Part shown: positions 1 through 8,414 of the stretch, piece after piece | Layout: the number at the start of each line of letters is the position of its first letter | Position numbering within the stretch: position 1 is the stretch's first letter | Source: an uncultured Anaerococcus sp. | GTDB lineage: Bacteria > Bacillota > Clostridia > Tissierellales > Peptoniphilaceae | Length of the DNA stretch: 64,000 nucleotides | Direction: 5' to 3' | Assembly (NCBI RefSeq): GCF_943912385.1 | Contig: NZ_CALTTY010000002.1 | Coordinates: forward strand, 62,001 to 126,000 | Program-made: the position numbers and the translations under genes | Notes under the pieces: model-generated | Database searches by the model: none | The model's input: the letters and a program-made list of their open reading frames with translations, nothing else | What the model was told of the DNA's origin: nothing

Positions 1-263
1 CAAGAGATTAAAAGGGATAGGACTGATATTAATCTCTTATGTTTATCCTTTTTATCTAGCTTTGAAAATTTTCTTTCAAAAAAATTCATCGGTATACTTA
101 TTATAAAGGCCAGGGCTCCGCCCAGGATAAAGGGCTGGATTACTACATATAGTCTTGAAAGGGCCTTTGATACATTTTCTATATAGAATAAGCCAAAGTA
201 TAACAGTATTCCGAGGAAAACTACTTTTAATAAATTTTGTGATCTTTGGTCAAGTTTTCTCAT
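1..263 (-). CDS. AI-2E family transporter, N-terminal part (cut by window edge)
   Basis: Reading the minus strand from the ATG at 263 gives an open frame to the window edge. It begins MRKLDQRSQNLLKVVFLG and later carries IPMNFFERKFSKLDKKDK. The hydrophobic start and the PMNFF segment match the N-terminus of the complete AI-2E (PF01594) permease at 2654-3877, so the two are paralogues. The family forms multi-span inner-membrane proteins; some members export autoinducer-2 and others move ions, so no substrate can be assigned. An SD-like GGAAG precedes the start. The gene diverges from thiN. Confidence 0.75.
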   Translation of the reverse strand, partial: MRKLDQRSQNLLKVVFLGILLYFGLFYIENVSKALSRLYVVIQPFILGGALAFIISIPMNFFERKFSKLDKKDKHKRLISVLSLLIS

Positions 264-320
264 TTATCTTCCTTCTCTATTTTTTGTTCACTTGTATCTT
301 ACCATTTTTTATAAAAATAG

Positions 321-349
321 TTAAGTTTTGCTTTTAGTAATGATATAAT
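321..349 (+). promoter_or_regulatory. Promoter for thiN
   Basis: A TATAAT box at 344-349 lies 18 bases upstream of the thiN start codon. A poor -35 (TTAAGT, 321-326) sits at 17 bp spacing. The short leader carries a strong AAGGAGG ribosome site at about 357-362. The -10 is convincing and the -35 is weak. Confidence 0.5.
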
Positions 350-366
350 GGATAAAAGGAGGCAGT

Positions 367-981
367 ATGAAAAAATGTTTTATAATTGGCGGTGGTGACT
401 TTGATGGTTTTTTTAATGAAATATATTCTGAAGATCTAGTCATAGCAGCAGATAGGGGTTACGACTTTGCTGTAGACGAGGGTATCAATCCAGACTATGT
501 GATTGGAGACTTTGACTCGACTGATAGACCAGACTTCCCTAATATTGTTAGTCTAAATCCTATCAAAGACTTTACAGACACTGTTGCAGCCATTGATTTT
601 GCTATAGAAAAAGGCTACAGGCATATAATAATATATGGGGGTCTTGGTGGCAGAGAGAGCCACACCATCTCAAATATCAAGTCAATTCTATACTATAAAA
701 AATCAGGAATAGATATTAGCCTCAGGGCTAGAGGCAAAGAGATTTTTGTCATAGACAAAGATTTTTCCTATAAGTATACTGGCAATGATTTTTATGTTTC
801 TATCTTTTCCCTAAGTCAAAAATCTACCCTTGATATCAAGGGTCTTTACTATGAATTGGATGGGTATACCATGACAAATGACGATGCCCTCGGAGTTTCA
901 AATGAGACTAAGGGTTGTGATTTTAAGATAGGTTTAAGAGAAGGCTACCTTCTTGTAATCTTTGAAGATTTTGACATATAA
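367..981 (+). CDS. thiN: Thiamine pyrophosphokinase
   Basis: Transfers pyrophosphate from ATP to thiamine to make thiamine diphosphate in the cytosol. The 204 residues are a usual family length. Family signatures are in order: DRGYDFA from D29, GDFDS at 47-51, KDFTD at 67-71 and the GGLGGRESH loop at 91-99. In most homologues the last loop reads GGRxDH, so the Asp-to-Ser change here is a small oddity in a conserved site. It is a single-gene unit with a strong ribosome site, and it ends in a hairpin shared with the convergent gene at 1020. No TPP riboswitch is visible upstream. Confidence 0.9.
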   Translation: MKKCFIIGGGDFDGFFNEIYSEDLVIAADRGYDFAVDEGINPDYVIGDFDSTDRPDFPNIVSLNPIKDFTDTVAAIDFAIEKGYRHIIIYGGLGGRESHTISNIKSILYYKKSGIDISLRARGKEIFVIDKDFSYKYTGNDFYVSIFSLSQKSTLDIKGLYYELDGYTMTNDDALGVSNETKGCDFKIGLREGYLLVIFEDFDI

Positions 982-1015
982 AAACTCTTCTTACTTGCCT
1001 CATAAGAAGAGTTTC
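981..1015. terminator. Bidirectional hairpin between convergent genes
   Basis: A perfect 12-bp inverted repeat (982-993 with 1003-1014, 9-base loop) sits between the stop of thiN and the stop of the minus-strand gene at 1020. The stem ends are A/T-rich, giving short T runs on both strands. It probably terminates both transcripts. Confidence 0.65.
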
Positions 1016-1019
1016 TGTA

Positions 1020-2474
1020 TTATTTAAGGATGGTTTTTATCCTTTCCCAGTTTCTTTTTGACACGTGATTTTTTACCATATCCATAGCTCTTTCTTTCTT
1101 AGTCCTAGGATTTATCTCATATGATAATAAATTTGGGTCAAGACTTTTTATTATATCATCAAAGACCTGGGTATAGGATTTATCCCTTGACATACTGATA
1201 AGCCTTAGGATTGTTTCCCTGTTATTAAAGGGAGCAAACTCTTCCATGGCAAGATCTGCCTCCTGCTGGTACTGGCTTCCCCAGTTTGGCATCCTATGCT
1301 CCCAGTAGAAAAGTTTCATCAAGTCAATTCCCTTATTTTTTGCTAGGTTCTTTCTTTTTTTTAGCCATTTTTCAAAGTCATCATTAAAAATTACAAGACT
1401 AGCCGGTATGCCTACTATTCTAGCTAGGTCCTTACCATCTCTTGGATTTTTTTCCTTATAGTAGTCTTTAAAAACAGCAGAATTATTGCCAGATATATGG
1501 ATGTAGTCTCCGCCTTTCTTATAAAAATGATGGATGGTTAAAGTCTTTGGTAAAATCTTGGCTTTGGCTATAGATTTTTGATAAGTTTCTTTAAAGTCAG
1601 GACTTATATCAGCAAGGTCATCTATGATTTCAAGGTCCTTGCCATAGTCACTTAAAATTTTTTCTGCAATTTTTATATCAGCATTATCTCTTGAGATGAC
1701 ATTCATAGTCGATAAGAAGAAGTCAAAATCACAACCACTGGCCTCACTTGCAGCAAAGATGACCCTAGAGTCATAACCTGCTGTAAGACTCTGGATTTTC
1801 TCTCCCTGTCTTTGAGATATACCCTTTAAGGATTTTACCAAAAGTTCCGTAACTATTTTTATATTTTCACAATAAGATTTTTCTTCTATATCTAGGTAGA
1901 AGTCACAAATCTTCTTTATATCTAGGTCAAGGTAAGAATTTGGCAGAAGTTTTTTGATGTTTTTATAAGGCGTTTGGTTTGTATACCATTCCATCTCATT
2001 AATCTTATAAAATTTTGAAGATATGTATTTTTTATAGTTTTCGTCTTCTCTTTCTGAGTGGTCTTCTATGTAGTTAATAATGGCAGGGTTTGAGCCAATT
2101 AATGGATGATTTTCACTGTAATGAACCTGTCTTAGACCAGAGGGGTCGCTTACAAGCTTAAATTCATCCCTGCTTTTATAGACTAATATCCATCTTCCCC
2201 CAAAGGATAGGCTCTTTTTTAAAAGGTCATCAAAATTATTGATACTTTCTATGGTATCTTTTAAAATTTCCCTATCTGTTCTTTGGTAGTGGTATGGATC
2301 TATAATAAATCCTAGTAGGATGAGACTCTTTTCATCCTTATCTATTCTTGTAAGGCCAAGGTCCTTGTGGGCAAAAATATTAAATCCCCCTAGTCTTTCC
2401 TTGTTAAAGTCTTTTAAAAGACCCTTTTCTCTTATATTCCCCATTACAAACTGGCGCCTAAAAATTTTTTCCAT
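1020..2474 (-). CDS. Asparagine-synthetase-like protein
   Basis: 484 residues with the layout of class B asparagine synthetases: an N-terminal Ntn-like domain (about 1-170) and a C-terminal adenylating domain. A PP-loop at about residue 229 reads SLTAGYDSR, a variant of SGGxDS. The mature glutaminase Cys that should follow Met1 is absent (sequence MEKIFRRQF), so glutamine hydrolysis is unlikely. Related proteins occur in surface-polysaccharide and amide-forming pathways, but no such genes flank this one. It stands alone behind an AGGGGGA-type ribosome site, with a hairpin element immediately upstream. The fold is fairly sure; substrate and role are unknown. Confidence 0.6.
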   Translation of the reverse strand: MEKIFRRQFVMGNIREKGLLKDFNKERLGGFNIFAHKDLGLTRIDKDEKSLILLGFIIDPYHYQRTDREILKDTIESINNFDDLLKKSLSFGGRWILVYKSRDEFKLVSDPSGLRQVHYSENHPLIGSNPAIINYIEDHSEREDENYKKYISSKFYKINEMEWYTNQTPYKNIKKLLPNSYLDLDIKKICDFYLDIEEKSYCENIKIVTELLVKSLKGISQRQGEKIQSLTAGYDSRVIFAASEASGCDFDFFLSTMNVISRDNADIKIAEKILSDYGKDLEIIDDLADISPDFKETYQKSIAKAKILPKTLTIHHFYKKGGDYIHISGNNSAVFKDYYKEKNPRDGKDLARIVGIPASLVIFNDDFEKWLKKRKNLAKNKGIDLMKLFYWEHRMPNWGSQYQQEADLAMEEFAPFNNRETILRLISMSRDKSYTQVFDDIIKSLDPNLLSYEINPRTKKERAMDMVKNHVSKRNWERIKTILK

Positions 2475-2496
2475 TATTTTCCCCCAAATAAAAAAA

Positions 2497-2643
2497 TACC
2501 CTACTAGCTATAGTAGGATAGACTGTAGACAAGGTCAAGATCCCCTTATTTCGACCGAACGAAGTAAGGGTGAACTTAAGTTTAAAATATTTTCATTTGA
2601 CCTATTTGTCTAGACTATGCCCTACTAGTTACAGTAGGATATT
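2497..2643. repeat. MITE-like element with inverted hairpin ends
   Basis: About 147 bp whose two ends are imperfect inverted repeats of roughly 45 bp. Each end contains its own small hairpin (CCTACT/AGTAGG), followed by TAGACAA and GGTCAA on the inner side. The centre carries a further 11-bp stem with one G-U pair (2543-2553 with 2560-2570). No protein is encoded. It fills the gap between the AI-2E gene stop and the next gene's ribosome site. On the minus strand the left hairpin is followed by seven T residues, so it can also act as a terminator. Confidence 0.55.
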
Positions 2644-2653
2644 ATATTCCTTG

Positions 2654-3877
2654 TTAGACTTCTTTCAATTGGTCGCTCCTAAGCTCTTCATGACTTTTTT
2701 TCATTATATTAGAAAGATCTTCATTACTTATATCCTTGTTTTTTAATTTCTTCCTGGTCGAATCTTCTAAAAGCGTATAGAGCACAGTAGCAAGCGGGAT
2801 AAAGGCAACCATTCCAAACAATCCGAGAAGTCCCCCACCTATGATTACTGATACAAATATCCAGATAGCTGGTAGACCTTGGTGCTTGCCTATTACTAAA
2901 GGATAGAAGATTTGCTGTTGGACCTGTTGGAGGATTAGAACAAAAATTAAAAACACTAAAGCAAGTCTAGGCGAGTAGGTAAAGATTAAAATCATCCCAA
3001 TGACTGTTGCAGAAAAGGCTCCGATATAAGGAATTATATCAAAAGATCCTATGAGGATTGAAATCATGCCTGCTGACGGCATTCTAAAAAGGCTCATACC
3101 AATAAAGCAAGCAATTCCTAGTGACAAGCAGGATAAAAGTCTTGTTTCTAAAAATCTTGCAAAGGAATCGTATGACAATTTAGAGACATAGATTATATGT
3201 TCGGCCCTTTCTTTCTTAAAATTTGCAAAGATAAGTCTTGCAGAACCTTCTTTGAGTTTCTTTTTGTTCATAGATACATATAAAGAAAATACAAAACCTA
3301 TACATAAGGCAAGGATGGCCTGGGATACAGAGTTTATTATAGATCCTGTCCTATTTAATATCCCAGCATCAGAACTAAAAAAATCCCTAACAAGCATACT
3401 TATTGTACTACCTATCCTGTCTAAATCAATAGCCTCAAGCCTTTGGACTATGTAATTTGATGCCCTGACAAAAAATTTAGACTCATTTAAAAAATTTATC
3501 ATCGAACTAATAAAGGCAGGCATATTTGTAGATATTACAGTTATAGCCCTAGTTAGTTCTGGTATTAAAACTGTAAGGACTATACTTAGAAGTCCAAAAA
3601 ATATAATCCAGGATATGATTAAAGATAAGCTTGTAGCAAGTTTTCTATGCTTTTTCTCATCGATTATCTTCCCAAATACCCTATCATGGAAAAAATTCAT
3701 GGGAAGGTTTATTATAAAGGCTATAACAAGCCCATATACCATGGGTCTAAAGACCTTATAGCCTGAGCTTAAAACATCACTTACCCTATCTAGGTAGAAA
3801 AATGCAAAGTAAATTGCTATCAAAAGAACACCAGCTATAAAATATTTTTTTGTCTTTGGGTCAAATATTTCTTTCAT
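2654..3877 (-). CDS. AI-2E family transporter
   Basis: 407-residue multi-span membrane protein with about eight hydrophobic segments in the PF01594 arrangement: early helices, a soluble stretch around residues 110-210, then a dense C-terminal helix block including the GSFDIIPYIGAF segment. The family includes an AI-2 exporter and cation antiporters, so the substrate is open. It is paralogous to the partial gene at the left edge. AAGGAG at 3884-3889 supports the start. A terminator-like hairpin lies directly upstream of that ribosome site, so expression may depend on read-through from the Asp23 operon. Confidence 0.8.
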   Translation of the reverse strand: MKEIFDPKTKKYFIAGVLLIAIYFAFFYLDRVSDVLSSGYKVFRPMVYGLVIAFIINLPMNFFHDRVFGKIIDEKKHRKLATSLSLIISWIIFFGLLSIVLTVLIPELTRAITVISTNMPAFISSMINFLNESKFFVRASNYIVQRLEAIDLDRIGSTISMLVRDFFSSDAGILNRTGSIINSVSQAILALCIGFVFSLYVSMNKKKLKEGSARLIFANFKKERAEHIIYVSKLSYDSFARFLETRLLSCLSLGIACFIGMSLFRMPSAGMISILIGSFDIIPYIGAFSATVIGMILIFTYSPRLALVFLIFVLILQQVQQQIFYPLVIGKHQGLPAIWIFVSVIIGGGLLGLFGMVAFIPLATVLYTLLEDSTRKKLKNKDISNEDLSNIMKKSHEELRSDQLKEV

Positions 3878-3889
3878 ATTTTCTCCTTA

Positions 3890-3917
3890 AAAAAAAGGAC
3901 CTCTCTAAGGAGGCCTA
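3890..3917 (-). terminator. Terminator after the Asp23 operon
   Basis: On the minus strand, AGGCCTC (3917-3911) pairs with GAGGTCCT (3904-3897) with one bulged T, followed by eight T residues. It lies 7 bases past the asp23 stop and directly abuts the ribosome site of the AI-2E gene. Confidence 0.8.
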
Positions 3918-3923
3918 GGAATT

Positions 3924-4385
3924 TTAGTAATTAGCTTGGTTTTTTTCGTTTTCCTTAGCTGTTCTTTGTTTTTCAGCATATTCTTCTCTGGTTAGGACAT
4001 CTACCACATCCACATTTACAGTTACAACATCAAGGCCAGTCATTTCCTTTACATTTGCACCTACTGTTCTTTGGATGTCGTTAAATATTTGGCGGGCATT
4101 TTTACCATATTCGATTATTACATCTAGGTTAATCTTAGCTTCTCTTTCGCCAACTTCTACATTGACTCCTGCATTTTTTTTATCGTTTGAACCAAAGAAT
4201 GATCCGATTGAATCAGCAATATTTCCCTTCATTTCAAGGATACCATCAACATTGTTTACTGCTATTCTTGCAATTTTTGCAACAACCTTATCTTCAATTA
4301 TTAGTTTTGATTCTTCGTATTCTAGTTCTCTTCCGTCGTTTAGGTCTTTATTTCTTTCATCAAAGTTTGTGTTTTTTTCTGTCAT
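3924..4385 (-). CDS. Asp23/Gls24 family envelope stress protein
   Basis: 153 residues with the Asp23 domain (PF03780): a hydrophilic start, then KLIIEDKVVAKIARIAVNNVDGI and the amphipathic VNVEVGEREAKINLDVIIEYG region. In staphylococci, Asp23 is held at the membrane by AmaP and takes part in cell-wall stress homeostasis. The same partners (AmaP, DUF2273) lie immediately upstream here in the same order, which supports the assignment. It is the last gene of the run before the terminator at 3890. Confidence 0.9.
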   Translation of the reverse strand: MTEKNTNFDERNKDLNDGRELEYEESKLIIEDKVVAKIARIAVNNVDGILEMKGNIADSIGSFFGSNDKKNAGVNVEVGEREAKINLDVIIEYGKNARQIFNDIQRTVGANVKEMTGLDVVTVNVDVVDVLTREEYAEKQRTAKENEKNQANY

Positions 4386-4395
4386 GATTTGCTCC

Positions 4396-4680
4396 TTAAT
4401 TTAAAATCTTTCTTACAAATTGTATTACCCTTACATCTTTATCAAAATAAGCTCCTATAACATAGCCTACCACCATCACTACCCAGATTCCCAAGGTTTT
4501 GAAAAAACCAAATTTAAAAAGGCAAATAATAGTAATGAGGCTTAGGATGAGGGAGTTTATCTTGCCTTTGTTCTTCTTGTAGAAAGTAAGAAAAGACGCC
4601 TTATTTTTTTCTCTAATATCAAGCTTTCTCATTTCTACATCTGCTGGATTGTAATCTTTTTTAATCTTAATATCTTCCAT
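4396..4680 (-). CDS. DUF2273 small membrane protein
   Basis: Small protein with two predicted membrane segments near the C-terminus (SLILSLITIICLFKFGFF and LGIWVVMVVGYVIGAYF). DUF2273 proteins accompany Asp23 and AmaP in Firmicutes; their molecular role is not established. A longer frame opens at 4710, but the ATG at 4680 is preferred because GAAGAGAGA precedes it within the end of amaP, giving 94 residues and a 14-base overlap with amaP. Confidence 0.75.
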   Translation of the reverse strand: MEDIKIKKDYNPADVEMRKLDIREKNKASFLTFYKKNKGKINSLILSLITIICLFKFGFFKTLGIWVVMVVGYVIGAYFDKDVRVIQFVRKILN

Positions 4681-5209
4681 CGCGTCTCTCTTCAACTTCT
4701 TTCTTATCAAGCTTTAAATCTAGCCTAATATCTGTAAGGCCTGTAAATTTTGATAGACTTGTAATTATCTCTTCTCTCATTTTTTCTGAGAGTGTATTTA
4801 CATCGTCATTACCAAAATAATCGATTAAGGCCCTAGCCTCGACCTTCTCATTGTCAGTTATGACTGCCCTAACTTTAATAGGTTTAACCCCTAAAAATCT
4901 ATTGATAGTACTAGTCATAACAGCTTCTAGGGACTGTCTTGTTAAAAGAACACTTCCCTTATCATCTTCTATAAGAACATCAAAACCCTTGTTGGAATTT
5001 TTTATCAAAACTACAATGAGGATAATAGCAAATAATATTAAGGCTATTCCTATTCCTAGTATAATGTTCATGTATATAGGGTCTCTGATTGTCGTTAGAA
5101 AATGATCAACTAATGTCTCTTCTGCTAAATAAAATGCTATAAAAGCTGCTCCCAAGAGGGTTAGGACTATAAGCATTAAAGCATAGAGAAATTTCATAAA
5201 TTTTCCCAT
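4667..5209 (-). CDS. amaP: Alkaline shock response membrane anchor protein AmaP
   Basis: 180 residues: two membrane helices in the first 70 residues (LYALMLIVLTLLGAAFIAFY and IILGIGIALILFAIILIVVL), then a soluble domain related to Asp23 (about 75-170). In Staphylococcus, AmaP tethers Asp23 to the membrane. AGGAGATTGAT precedes the ATG. It lies 40 bases after the ABC-F gene and overlaps the DUF2273 gene. Confidence 0.8.
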   Translation of the reverse strand: MGKFMKFLYALMLIVLTLLGAAFIAFYLAEETLVDHFLTTIRDPIYMNIILGIGIALILFAIILIVVLIKNSNKGFDVLIEDDKGSVLLTRQSLEAVMTSTINRFLGVKPIKVRAVITDNEKVEARALIDYFGNDDVNTLSEKMREEIITSLSKFTGLTDIRLDLKLDKKEVEERRDGRY

Positions 5210-5249
5210 ATCAATCTCCTCATATACTTAATACCCCCTTTAATTAGCT

Positions 5250-7178
5250 TCAATCATTTTCTTCTAATTCTAAATTAAGCTCTATCCACTTTTCATCCAG
5301 GACCTTTTTTTCTTCTTCAAGGTCTTTCATTTCTTTAAAAAGCTCAGCTACTCTTTCTTGGTCATTATAGAATCCTTCTTCTAAACTTTCCTCTGTAAGA
5401 ATCTTTATCTCCTCGTCAATTTTTTCCAAGGCCTTTTCAGTATCTCTTATCTCTTTCTTGATGGCTTTTATTTCATCTTTTTTAAGTTTTTCTTTTTTTC
5501 TTTCTTTTTTTATCTGGGTCTTGGTTACGGTGGACTTATCCTCTTCTGTTAGACTCATTTCTCTGAGCTTTTCCTGGTAGTAATCATAGTTGCCCAGGTA
5601 GAGGTTCATCCTATTACTTTTCATATCTAGGATCTTCGAGGCAATCTTATTTAGAAAATACCTGTCGTGGGATATTATTAAAAGGGTCCCTTCAAAATCT
5701 AAGATAGCATCTTCTAAAATCTCCTTGCTGTCGATGTCTAGGTGGTTGGTTGGCTCATCCATGAGGATAAAGTTACAGTCAGATATCATTAGTTTTAACA
5801 GGGATATCCTTGCCCTTTCCCCACCTGAAAGCTCTGAAATCTCTCTAAAGACATCTGTTTCATAGAACATAAACTTTGCAAGGTAAGACCTAATTTCAAA
5901 GTTTGTAAGCATGGGATAGGCCTTACTAATTTCCTCAAAGATTGTATTATCTAGGTCAAGAGACTCTTGCTCCTGGTCAAAATATCCGATATTTACCGAA
6001 TCTCCAAGCTTGCTTTTACCCTTATCTGGGAAGATTTCTCCCATTATTATCTTAAAGAGGGTTGTTTTTCCAACTCCATTATCACCTATTATGGCTGCCC
6101 TTTCATTCCTATATATATCAAAGGAAATATTATCAAAGATTTTTTTATCGTCAAATGATACGGAAAGATCTTCTACGGCAAGGACGTCCATTCCTGATTG
6201 GATCCTTGGAGTAAATTTTAGTTTCATAGTGTCAGATAGTTCGATTGGCTTTTCAATCCTATCCATCTTATCTAAAAGCTTCTGCCTGGACCTTGATTGG
6301 GAAATTCCTCTCTTTCTCTTTGATCCACCTAGGTTTTTTAGCCTGTCGATTATTTCTTCTTGTATTTCTATTTCCTTTTGTTGGCTCTTATACTGGTGAA
6401 TCCTAACTTGCCTGTCTTTTTTTCTCTGGGCCATGAATTCAGTATAATTTCCCTTATAGCTTGTAAGCCTACTGTGCTCTAAGACCATCATCCTGTTTAC
6501 TGTTGCATCTAAAAAATACCTATCGTGGGAGATAATAATAGCTGTTCCCTTATAATTTTTTATAAAGGTTTCAAGGAAGTTTATGGCCTTTATATCAAGG
6601 TGGTTGGTTGGTTCATCTAAAAGAAGGAGGTCAGGTTTTTCAAGTAAGAGTACTGCAAGCTCCACCCTAGCCTTTTGCCCACCTGATAGGTCTATTATCT
6701 TCTTATCAAAGTCAGACTTTTTAAATCCCATGGCAGAAAGAGTACCCTCAAGTTCACTTTCTATGGCATAGCCATTTTTATCGTGGTAGGCTTCGCTTTT
6801 TTTAGTATACTCATCCATTATTGCCTTAAGCTTATCTGGATTAGTTTCCGTACTCATCTTCTTTTCTAAGTCTCTTATCTCAGCCTCAAGTTTTATTATC
6901 CCATCAAAAACTGACATACAATAGTCATATATTGTAAGATCAGAATCAATGGTTAATATTTGCTCAAGATAACCTATCTTGACTTCCTGGGGTATAAAAA
7001 TTTTTCCCTCATCTGCCCTATCTTTGCCTGTTAAAATATTAAAAAGGGTAGACTTGCCAGCCCCGTTTAAACCAACGAGTCCTGCCTTATCTCCCTTTTC
7101 TAAATTAAAACTTAGGCCCGAAAAAATCTCCTTGTTAGGATATTCCTTGGCTAAGTTTGATACATTAAGTACATTCAT
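5250..7178 (-). CDS. ABC-F family ATPase (YdiF/Uup type)
   Basis: 642-residue soluble protein with two ABC domains in tandem and no membrane segments. The first domain has Walker A GLNGAGKS at 36-43, LSGGQKARVELA and LLLLDEPTNHLD. A linker rich in R and K follows. The second has GDNGVGKTT, LSGGERARISLL and ILMDEPTNHLD. The last ~100 residues are a charged coiled coil. ABC-F proteins act on ribosomes as translation factors or resistance proteins. The C-terminal coiled coil fits the housekeeping YdiF/Uup groups more than antibiotic-resistance members, but that is inference. The start codon directly follows the rex stop, so the two are co-transcribed. Confidence 0.88.
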   Translation of the reverse strand: MNVLNVSNLAKEYPNKEIFSGLSFNLEKGDKAGLVGLNGAGKSTLFNILTGKDRADEGKIFIPQEVKIGYLEQILTIDSDLTIYDYCMSVFDGIIKLEAEIRDLEKKMSTETNPDKLKAIMDEYTKKSEAYHDKNGYAIESELEGTLSAMGFKKSDFDKKIIDLSGGQKARVELAVLLLEKPDLLLLDEPTNHLDIKAINFLETFIKNYKGTAIIISHDRYFLDATVNRMMVLEHSRLTSYKGNYTEFMAQRKKDRQVRIHQYKSQQKEIEIQEEIIDRLKNLGGSKRKRGISQSRSRQKLLDKMDRIEKPIELSDTMKLKFTPRIQSGMDVLAVEDLSVSFDDKKIFDNISFDIYRNERAAIIGDNGVGKTTLFKIIMGEIFPDKGKSKLGDSVNIGYFDQEQESLDLDNTIFEEISKAYPMLTNFEIRSYLAKFMFYETDVFREISELSGGERARISLLKLMISDCNFILMDEPTNHLDIDSKEILEDAILDFEGTLLIISHDRYFLNKIASKILDMKSNRMNLYLGNYDYYQEKLREMSLTEEDKSTVTKTQIKKERKKEKLKKDEIKAIKKEIRDTEKALEKIDEEIKILTEESLEEGFYNDQERVAELFKEMKDLEEEKKVLDEKWIELNLELEEND

Positions 7179-7814
7179 TTAAAATATAAAATCCTCTGGA
7201 GAATTCATAAAGTATGTCAGGGTAAATAATGATTCATCAAGGTGGACAGATTCTATTACAACTCCGTTTTTCACCTTTAAATCAACAGGAGAGAAATTCC
7301 AAATACCCTTAATCCCCCCTTCACATAAAATATCTGCAACTTCCTGGGCCGCTTCTTTTGGTGTTGCTATGATTCCTATATCTATATTATTTTTCTTTAG
7401 GAAGTCTTCTAGATCATCTATACCTTTAACTTCAAGGTCCTGATCTGATAAATCCTTAGCTTCCTTGTCAAAGACCGCTTCAAATTCATATCCTAGGTTG
7501 CTAAAAGACTTGTATTGGTAGAGGGCATGGCCTATATTACCATAGCCTATAAGTACTAATTTATAATCCTTATTTACCCCGATTATCCTTGAAAGTTCAT
7601 CTATCAACTCCTTGACATTATAACCATAACCCTGCTGGCCAAAGCAGCCAAAATGGTTTAAATCTTGCCTGATTTGGCTGGCTGTTAGGCCGGTTATTTC
7701 TGAAAGTTCCTTGGATGATACCCTGATTATTCCCTTGTCATTAATACTTTCTAAGTACCTGTAGTATTTCGGTAATCTTTTGATTACCGATAAAGAAATA
7801 TTTTGCTTACTCAT
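7179..7814 (-). CDS. rex: Redox-sensing transcriptional repressor Rex
   Basis: Rex senses the NADH/NAD+ ratio and represses fermentative and redox genes when NAD+ is high. The protein has an N-terminal winged helix (about 1-80, including KELSEITGLTASQIRQDL) and a Rossmann domain with GYGNIG at 90-95. The ATG at 7814 is chosen over the longer frame (7847) because GGAGAG lies 8 bases before it and the longer frame would overlap the upstream gene. That gives 211 residues, the usual Rex length. A Rex-like site is proposed at 44119 before the NADH:rubredoxin oxidoreductase gene. Confidence 0.92.
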   Translation of the reverse strand: MSKQNISLSVIKRLPKYYRYLESINDKGIIRVSSKELSEITGLTASQIRQDLNHFGCFGQQGYGYNVKELIDELSRIIGVNKDYKLVLIGYGNIGHALYQYKSFSNLGYEFEAVFDKEAKDLSDQDLEVKGIDDLEDFLKKNNIDIGIIATPKEAAQEVADILCEGGIKGIWNFSPVDLKVKNGVVIESVHLDESLFTLTYFMNSPEDFIF

Positions 7815-7818
7815 AATA

Positions 7819-8406
7819 TTAACTCTCCAATCCCTCTTCTTCTCCATCGGCTAAGATATGAGAATTTAGTAGTGCTCTATCATCATCATTTAAACCATCA
7901 CTTTGATTTTTGCTGTCAATTTCAAAAATTATCTCATCTAGCTTCTTATCTCTAATCTCTCTTAATTCTTCTTCTGACTTCTCCTCCGGCTTAGTATCCT
8001 TATCCCTAAGGGAGATAGCATTGGCTAGGTGGAGAAAGTATACCCCTACCAGGCTTGAATAGAATATAAGCTGGTTATAGGTTAAAAAGAAATCGTTATT
8101 TATAACTAACTTTTCCGGTAAACTCTTTACAAAGATTGATAGGGCTGAAAGGCCATGGACCGATAAAAACAAAAAGGCTATTGTTGTTAGGATGGCTAAG
8201 AGGATTGAAAATCCCCTGGCCTTTTTATTTAATAAGACATCAAAACCAAATACAAGCATGATTAGCCAGGAGGCTAAAAATGTTCCGTACCAGGCTAGGC
8301 TTAAATACCACCCTGCCATAAATCTTTGTGAGATTGTTAAGAGAAATAAGACCATTATTAGAAAGACTAAGACCTTGCTTATCCTTCTTTCAACCTTATT
8401 TTCCAT
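7819..8406 (-). CDS. Membrane protein of unknown function
   Basis: 195 residues with four hydrophobic helices in the first ~135 residues and a strongly acidic, hydrophilic C-terminal tail with many E, K and D. I do not recognise a family. It lies between typA and rex with gaps of only a few bases on either side, so it is part of the same transcript. A structural partner of the redox/stress operon is possible, but nothing in the sequence shows a function. Confidence 0.6.
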   Translation of the reverse strand: MENKVERRISKVLVFLIMVLFLLTISQRFMAGWYLSLAWYGTFLASWLIMLVFGFDVLLNKKARGFSILLAILTTIAFLFLSVHGLSALSIFVKSLPEKLVINNDFFLTYNQLIFYSSLVGVYFLHLANAISLRDKDTKPEEKSEEELREIRDKKLDEIIFEIDSKNQSDGLNDDDRALLNSHILADGEEEGLES

Positions 8407-8414
8407 ATTGGCTC

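Noticed and set aside
155..337. 60-residue plus-strand hydrophobic ORF
   Set aside because: It lies antisense to the partial AI-2E gene and has no ribosome site.
1020..2474. Lasso peptide cyclase
   Set aside because: The asparagine-synthetase-like fold fits, but there is no leader peptidase (B1/B2) and no small precursor ORF nearby.
7819..8406. Rex-partner or sensor function for the membrane protein
   Set aside because: Only operon position suggests it; no domain or motif supports a specific role.
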